A DNA stretch of 9,989 nt. Source: Deltaproteobacteria bacterium. Its GTDB lineage: Bacteria; Desulfobacterota_B; Binatia; UBA9968. The stretch spans positions 1 to 9,989 of the forward strand of contig VBKY01000127.1 in assembly GCA_005879255.1 (NCBI GenBank). The letters run 5' to 3'. Of the stretch, positions 7,543-9,989 are shown piece after piece. The notes under the pieces are model-generated. The model was not told where the DNA came from. It did no database searches and worked only from the letters and a program-made list of their open reading frames with translations. The position numbers and the translations under genes are program-made. Each line of letters opens with the position of its first letter. Position 1 is the stretch's first letter.

Positions 7543-7566
7543 GCGCCCCTCCAGTGGGAGGAGCGC
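7543..7566 (+). repeat. GC-rich stem-loop
   Basis: GCGCCCCTCC and GGAGGAGCGC pair around a four-base AGTG loop with a single C/A mismatch. There is no T run directly after it, so a Rho-independent terminator is not well supported. It could still act as an RNA 3'-end or stabilising structure after the decayed ATPase/slipin region. Confidence 0.4.
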
Positions 7567-7651
7567 GGTCCACCCCTAGTTCGACGTGTTCCGTCAACGG
7601 CCCGAAGGCCCTTCGCATCTCTCCCGCCCGCCCTCATTCTTTTTTTAACAG

Positions 7652-7667
7652 TGTCCAATATTAGACA
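7652..7667. promoter_or_regulatory. Near-perfect palindrome, site 1 (TGTCCAATATTAGACA)
   Basis: This 16-base palindrome differs from perfection at one position and is almost identical to site 2 at 7735-7750. The similarity extends rightward for about ten more bases (a shared AATC/CCCG context). It lies in the gene-free stretch upstream of the GlsB-like gene. Duplicated palindromes of this size are typical of dimeric regulator binding sites; the regulator is unknown. Confidence 0.5.
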
Positions 7668-7734
7668 GTAATCTTCCCGCATCAGCGTATGCTGAAATGT
7701 TTAGATGCAGCGCGGAGCGGCGCTTCGATGAGAC

Positions 7735-7750
7735 TGTCCAATATTGGACA
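7735..7750. promoter_or_regulatory. Perfect palindrome, site 2 (TGTCCAATATTGGACA)
   Basis: The sequence equals its own reverse complement over 16 bases. Its start lies 83 bases from that of site 1, close to eight helical turns, which would place both sites on the same face of the DNA. It lies 185 bases before the likely start codon of the GlsB-like gene. It resembles enhancer-type activator sites in form only: I find no sigma-54 promoter (GG-N10-GC) downstream. Confidence 0.55.
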
Positions 7751-7857
7751 TCAATCCCGGACCGGTTAGTTTAAGCTTATAACGATCCGTGGCAGAGGGT
7801 CTTACTTTGCGATGGTCGGAAACTCGACCTCCCACCAGATCCCTGCTAGCGCGGTTA

Positions 7858-7867
7858 ATTAGACAGT
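7858..7867. promoter_or_regulatory. Possible third half-site (ATTAGACAGT)
   Basis: These ten bases are identical to the right half of site 1 and its flank (7660-7669), and CTTCC-like bases follow in both. The left arm TGTCC is absent. It sits about 70 bases before the GlsB-like start codon, where a regulator contacting RNA polymerase might bind, but it could be chance. Apart from the three sites and the stem-loop at 7543-7566, I see nothing in the gene-free stretch 7537-7935. Confidence 0.25.
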
Positions 7868-7935
7868 CCTTCCGATTCGGAGTGGGAATGACCCCTTCTC
7901 CGGGTCGTAATTACGGAATGCAGGAAGGTGGTTTT

Positions 7936-8301
7936 ATGAATGTCATCGTTCGGATCGTAATCGGAGGAATCACTGGTTGGCTGACGGGAAAACTGGTTGA
8001 AATTGAGGGTCGTGAAAAAGTCGTCAGCGAAGGGCATGTTCTTGACATCGTCTACGGCATCGTTGGTGCCATCGCCGGCGAGTATCTGTTTTTCTGGATC
8101 GTAATCGGTAAAGGCAATGCGTTCAGTGATTTTGCTACCACGATTCTTGGCTCTATCACTCTTGTCGGTGCAGGCAGGCTACTAGCTTCACGCTGGCGCT
8201 TTGTTCGATCTCACAAGAAGAATACGTCGCCCAGCTCATTTGAAGTTACACGAGTGAATCCTGACGTAGTTGGCCTAATCGAAGCGCCGGCCGCGCCATA
8301 A
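7936..8301 (+). CDS. GlsB/YeaQ/YmgE-family small membrane protein
   Basis: From ATG 7936 the product has 121 residues. AGGAAGG at 7922-7928 lies seven bases upstream, and the first residues (MNVIVRIVIGGITGWLTGKL) are the family's characteristic first membrane helix with G-x-x-x-G spacing. A second helix (about 37-58, containing DIVYGIVGAIAGEYLF) and a third (about 67-84, TTILGSITLVGAGRLL) complete the usual three-helix layout. The C-terminus carries a 35-residue polar extension that is longer than in typical members of about 85 residues. The family is known as transglycosylase-associated or general-stress membrane proteins; the biochemical role is not established. An in-frame GTG at 7789 would add 49 residues with no family resemblance and is rejected. 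The duplicated palindromes upstream may regulate it. The sufB start follows after 42 bases. Confidence 0.85.
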   Translation: MNVIVRIVIGGITGWLTGKLVEIEGREKVVSEGHVLDIVYGIVGAIAGEYLFFWIVIGKGNAFSDFATTILGSITLVGAGRLLASRWRFVRSHKKNTSPSSFEVTRVNPDVVGLIEAPAAP

Positions 8302-8325
8302 TGTTTTCTAAAACCATTCAATAAA

Positions 8326-8330
8326 AAGGA
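8326..8330 (+). promoter_or_regulatory. Ribosome binding site of sufB
   Basis: AAGGA lies 13 bases before ATG 8344, longer than optimal. No nearer start codon fits the SufB N-terminus better. Confidence 0.4.
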
Positions 8331-8343
8331 AAAGCTGAAGCCC

Positions 8344-9804
8344 ATGAACACTTCCACATACAACCCGGAGGAGCTGGTCAAGCGGGAATATAAGTACGGA
8401 TTTGTTACCGAGATCGAGAGTGACACCGTGCCTCGCGGGCTCAACAAGGATGTCGTCCGCTTGATTTCGGCCAAAAAAAACGAGCCGAACTTCATGCTGG
8501 ACTGGCGTCTCAAGGCCTACCGTCACTGGGAGAAGCTGGAAAAATCTGAGGCAGAGCCAGAATGGGCCAACGTCCACTATCCGCCAATCGACTACCAGGA
8601 CATCATTTACTACTCGGCGCCAAAGACAAACACTGAGGGGCTGAAGAGCCTCGACGAGGTAGACCCCAAGCTGCTCGAAGCTTACGAGAAGCTCGGCATC
8701 CCCCTGTCGGAGCAAAAGTGGCTCACCGGCGTCGCGGTTGATGCGGTCTTTGACAGCGTGTCCGTAGCGACGACGTTCAAGAAAAAGCTAGCGGAGTTGG
8801 GGATCATCTTTTGTTCCTTTTCCGAGGCGCTGCAGAAGCATCCAGTGCTTGTGAGAAAGTATCTCGGGTCGGTGGTGCCCTACAGCGATAACTTCTTCGC
8901 CGCCTTGAACGCCGCTGTCTTCAGTGACGGATCCTTCGTTTACATCCCCAAAGGCGTGCGCTGTCCGATGGAGCTATCGACTTATTTTCGCATCAATGCC
9001 GCTGAAACGGGTCAGTTTGAGCGCACGTTGATCATAGCCGATGAGGGCAGTTACGTGAGTTATCTGGAGGGGTGCACCGCGCCGATGCGCGACGAGAATC
9101 AGTTGCATGCCGCCGTGGTGGAGCTCATTGCCCTGGACAATGCCCAGATCAAGTACTCGACCGTCCAAAACTGGTATCCCGGCGACAAGAACGGCAAGGG
9201 CGGGATTTACAATTTTGTCACCAAGCGGGGCAAATGTCTGGGAAATAACTCCAAAATCTCTTGGACGCAGGTAGAGACCGGCTCGGCGATCACCTGGAAA
9301 TATCCTAGCTGCATCCTGCAGGGTGACAACTCGGTTGGGGAATTTTACTCCGTGGCACTCACCAACAACTATCAGCAGGCGGATACCGGCACCAAGATGA
9401 TCCACATCGGGAAAAACACCAAGAGCACCATTATCTCGAAGGGGATCTCGGCAGGACACGGGCAGAACACCTATCGGGGGCTCGTGAAAGTCATGAAAGG
9501 CGCTACCGGCGCGCGCAATTATTCGCAGTGCGATTCATTATTGCTTGGGGATAAGTGTGGCGCTCATACTTTCCCCTATCTCGAGGTCATGAACAACTCA
9601 TCGCAGGTGGAGCACGAGGCTTCGACTTCAAGGATCGGCGAGGATCAGCTTTTTTACTGCAGGCAGCGCGGGATTTCACCGGAAGATGCCGTAACTCTGA
9701 TCGTCAACGGCTTCTGCAAACAGGTGTTTCGCGAGCTGCCGATGGAGTTTGCCGTGGAGGCGCAGAAGCTTCTAGGCATGAGTCTCGAAGGCAGTATCGG
9801 CTAA
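8344..9804 (+). CDS. sufB: Fe-S cluster assembly scaffold protein SufB
   Basis: The 486-residue product is full length for SufB, the cytoplasmic scaffold that with SufC (ATPase) and SufD forms the SufBC2D complex on which nascent iron-sulfur clusters are built. The N-terminal part ([20 protein letters not shown]) and the DWRLKAY block are typical. The central beta-helix core includes [25 protein letters not shown] (about 198-222), [20 protein letters not shown] and [26 protein letters not shown] contains Cys396, which corresponds to E. coli Cys405, and EHEASTS contains His424, corresponding to His433; both are implicated in cluster assembly at the SufB-SufD interface. The terminal [17 protein letters not shown] is also typical. 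It follows the GlsB-like gene by 42 bases. No sufC start follows in the remaining 185 bases, which look non-coding, so any suf operon is interrupted or continues beyond the window. Confidence 0.97.
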   Translation: MNTSTYNPEELVKREYKYGFVTEIESDTVPRGLNKDVVRLISAKKNEPNFMLDWRLKAYRHWEKLEKSEAEPEWANVHYPPIDYQDIIYYSAPKTNTEGLKSLDEVDPKLLEAYEKLGIPLSEQKWLTGVAVDAVFDSVSVATTFKKKLAELGIIFCSFSEALQKHPVLVRKYLGSVVPYSDNFFAALNAAVFSDGSFVYIPKGVRCPMELSTYFRINAAETGQFERTLIIADEGSYVSYLEGCTAPMRDENQLHAAVVELIALDNAQIKYSTVQNWYPGDKNGKGGIYNFVTKRGKCLGNNSKISWTQVETGSAITWKYPSCILQGDNSVGEFYSVALTNNYQQADTGTKMIHIGKNTKSTIISKGISAGHGQNTYRGLVKVMKGATGARNYSQCDSLLLGDKCGAHTFPYLEVMNNSSQVEHEASTSRIGEDQLFYCRQRGISPEDAVTLIVNGFCKQVFRELPMEFAVEAQKLLGMSLEGSIG

Positions 9805-9845
9805 AATAATGGCTGTTCCGGTTTTACTGTGACGGAGTATTCACC

Positions 9846-9878
9846 ACGAAGCCAGGAAGAGCACGAAGCCGGAAGAAG
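9846..9878 (+). repeat. Short tandem repeat, about 17-base unit (CACGAAGCC-GGAAGA)
   Basis: Two imperfect copies of a CACGAAGCC-type unit lie back to back at 9846-9862 and 9863-9878, followed by a related ACACGAAAAA stretch (about 9892-9901). Purine-rich CACGAAG repeats of this kind are common in non-coding DNA of several environmental phyla. No coding function is seen. Confidence 0.5.
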
Positions 9879-9911
9879 AATTTAACCGCAAAACACGAAA
9901 AAAAGATGTAG

Positions 9912-9931
9912 GGGCGACCGGCTGGTCGCCC
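9912..9931. repeat. REP-like perfect inverted repeat
   Basis: GGGCGACC and GGTCGCCC pair perfectly over eight bases around GGCT. No T run follows, so it is more like a dispersed extragenic palindrome than a terminator. It lies 107 bases after sufB. Confidence 0.6.
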
Positions 9932-9989
9932 TGCCTTTCCCATCTAAGGGTGTGACAGCCTGCCGAGTTCCCCTTCGAGCAGCCTAAGA

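Noticed and set aside
7543..7566. Rho-independent terminator after the ATPase block
   Set aside because: The stem is good, but no T run follows within the expected few bases; the T run at 7639-7647 is too far away.
7373..7579. 68-codon open frame as a real small gene
   Set aside because: It is made of an RNB-like fragment fused to a slipin tail, runs past the original stop because of a missing T, and has no ribosome binding site.
7788..7811. Sigma-54 promoter resembling TGGCA...TTGC downstream of the palindromes
   Set aside because: The distance between GG and GC is 16 bases instead of 10, so it does not fit a -24/-12 promoter.
7789..7935. Upstream GTG start giving the GlsB-like protein 49 more residues
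   Set aside because: The extension is polar, has no family resemblance and no ribosome binding site; ATG 7936 has AGGAAGG at a good distance and starts right at the first membrane helix.
1..9989. CRISPR array, tRNA or rRNA gene
   Set aside because: No regularly spaced repeat array, cloverleaf-like segment or rRNA-like sequence was noticed when reading both strands.

Overview
The window reads as bacterial chromosome from a free-living, probably Gram-negative organism of moderate GC; the sequence alone does not fix the taxon. Four proteins look intact or nearly so: a stomatin-like slipin (456-1199), a phosphoketolase (2334-4754), a GlsB/YeaQ-type small membrane protein (7936-8301) and SufB (8344-9804). 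A fifth, a P-type Mg2+ ATPase (4799-7320), is complete except for one missing base near its 5' end. All are on the + strand.

The left three quarters are a partly duplicated and decaying stress/energy-metabolism island. From left to right it holds a broken RNB-ribonuclease-like 5' remnant (about 183-353), the slipin, a frameshifted universal-stress-protein remnant (1338-1565), a truncated first copy of the P-type ATPase (1588-2194), the 3' tail of an acetate kinase (about 2191-2337) that overlaps the phosphoketolase start, the intact phosphoketolase, the second ATPase copy, and then a collapsed second copy of the RNB remnant fused directly to the last 70 bases of a slipin gene (7317-7536). These line up as repeats: ATPase copy 1 matches the 5' part of copy 2, and the RNB and slipin pieces at the left edge match those after ATPase copy 2. 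The simplest reading is an ancestral set of ATPase, RNB ribonuclease, slipin, Usp, acetate kinase and phosphoketolase genes, duplicated in part and eroded by deletions and single-base indels, with the phosphoketolase reading frame kept.

Functionally, phosphoketolase splits xylulose-5-P or fructose-6-P to acetyl-P, and acetate kinase would turn acetyl-P into acetate and ATP. Only the tail of acetate kinase is left here, so acetyl-P must be used by a kinase or phosphotransacetylase encoded elsewhere. Slipin, Usp and Mg2+ ATPase fit a membrane/energy-stress theme, which is inference.

The right part is different. A gene-poor stretch (7537-7935) carries two near-identical palindromes with TGTCC/GGACA arms spaced 83 bases apart, plus a third half-site, upstream of the GlsB-like gene. 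SufB follows, and the window ends in non-coding DNA with a short direct repeat and a perfect REP-like palindrome. I see no tRNA, rRNA, CRISPR array or transposase gene.
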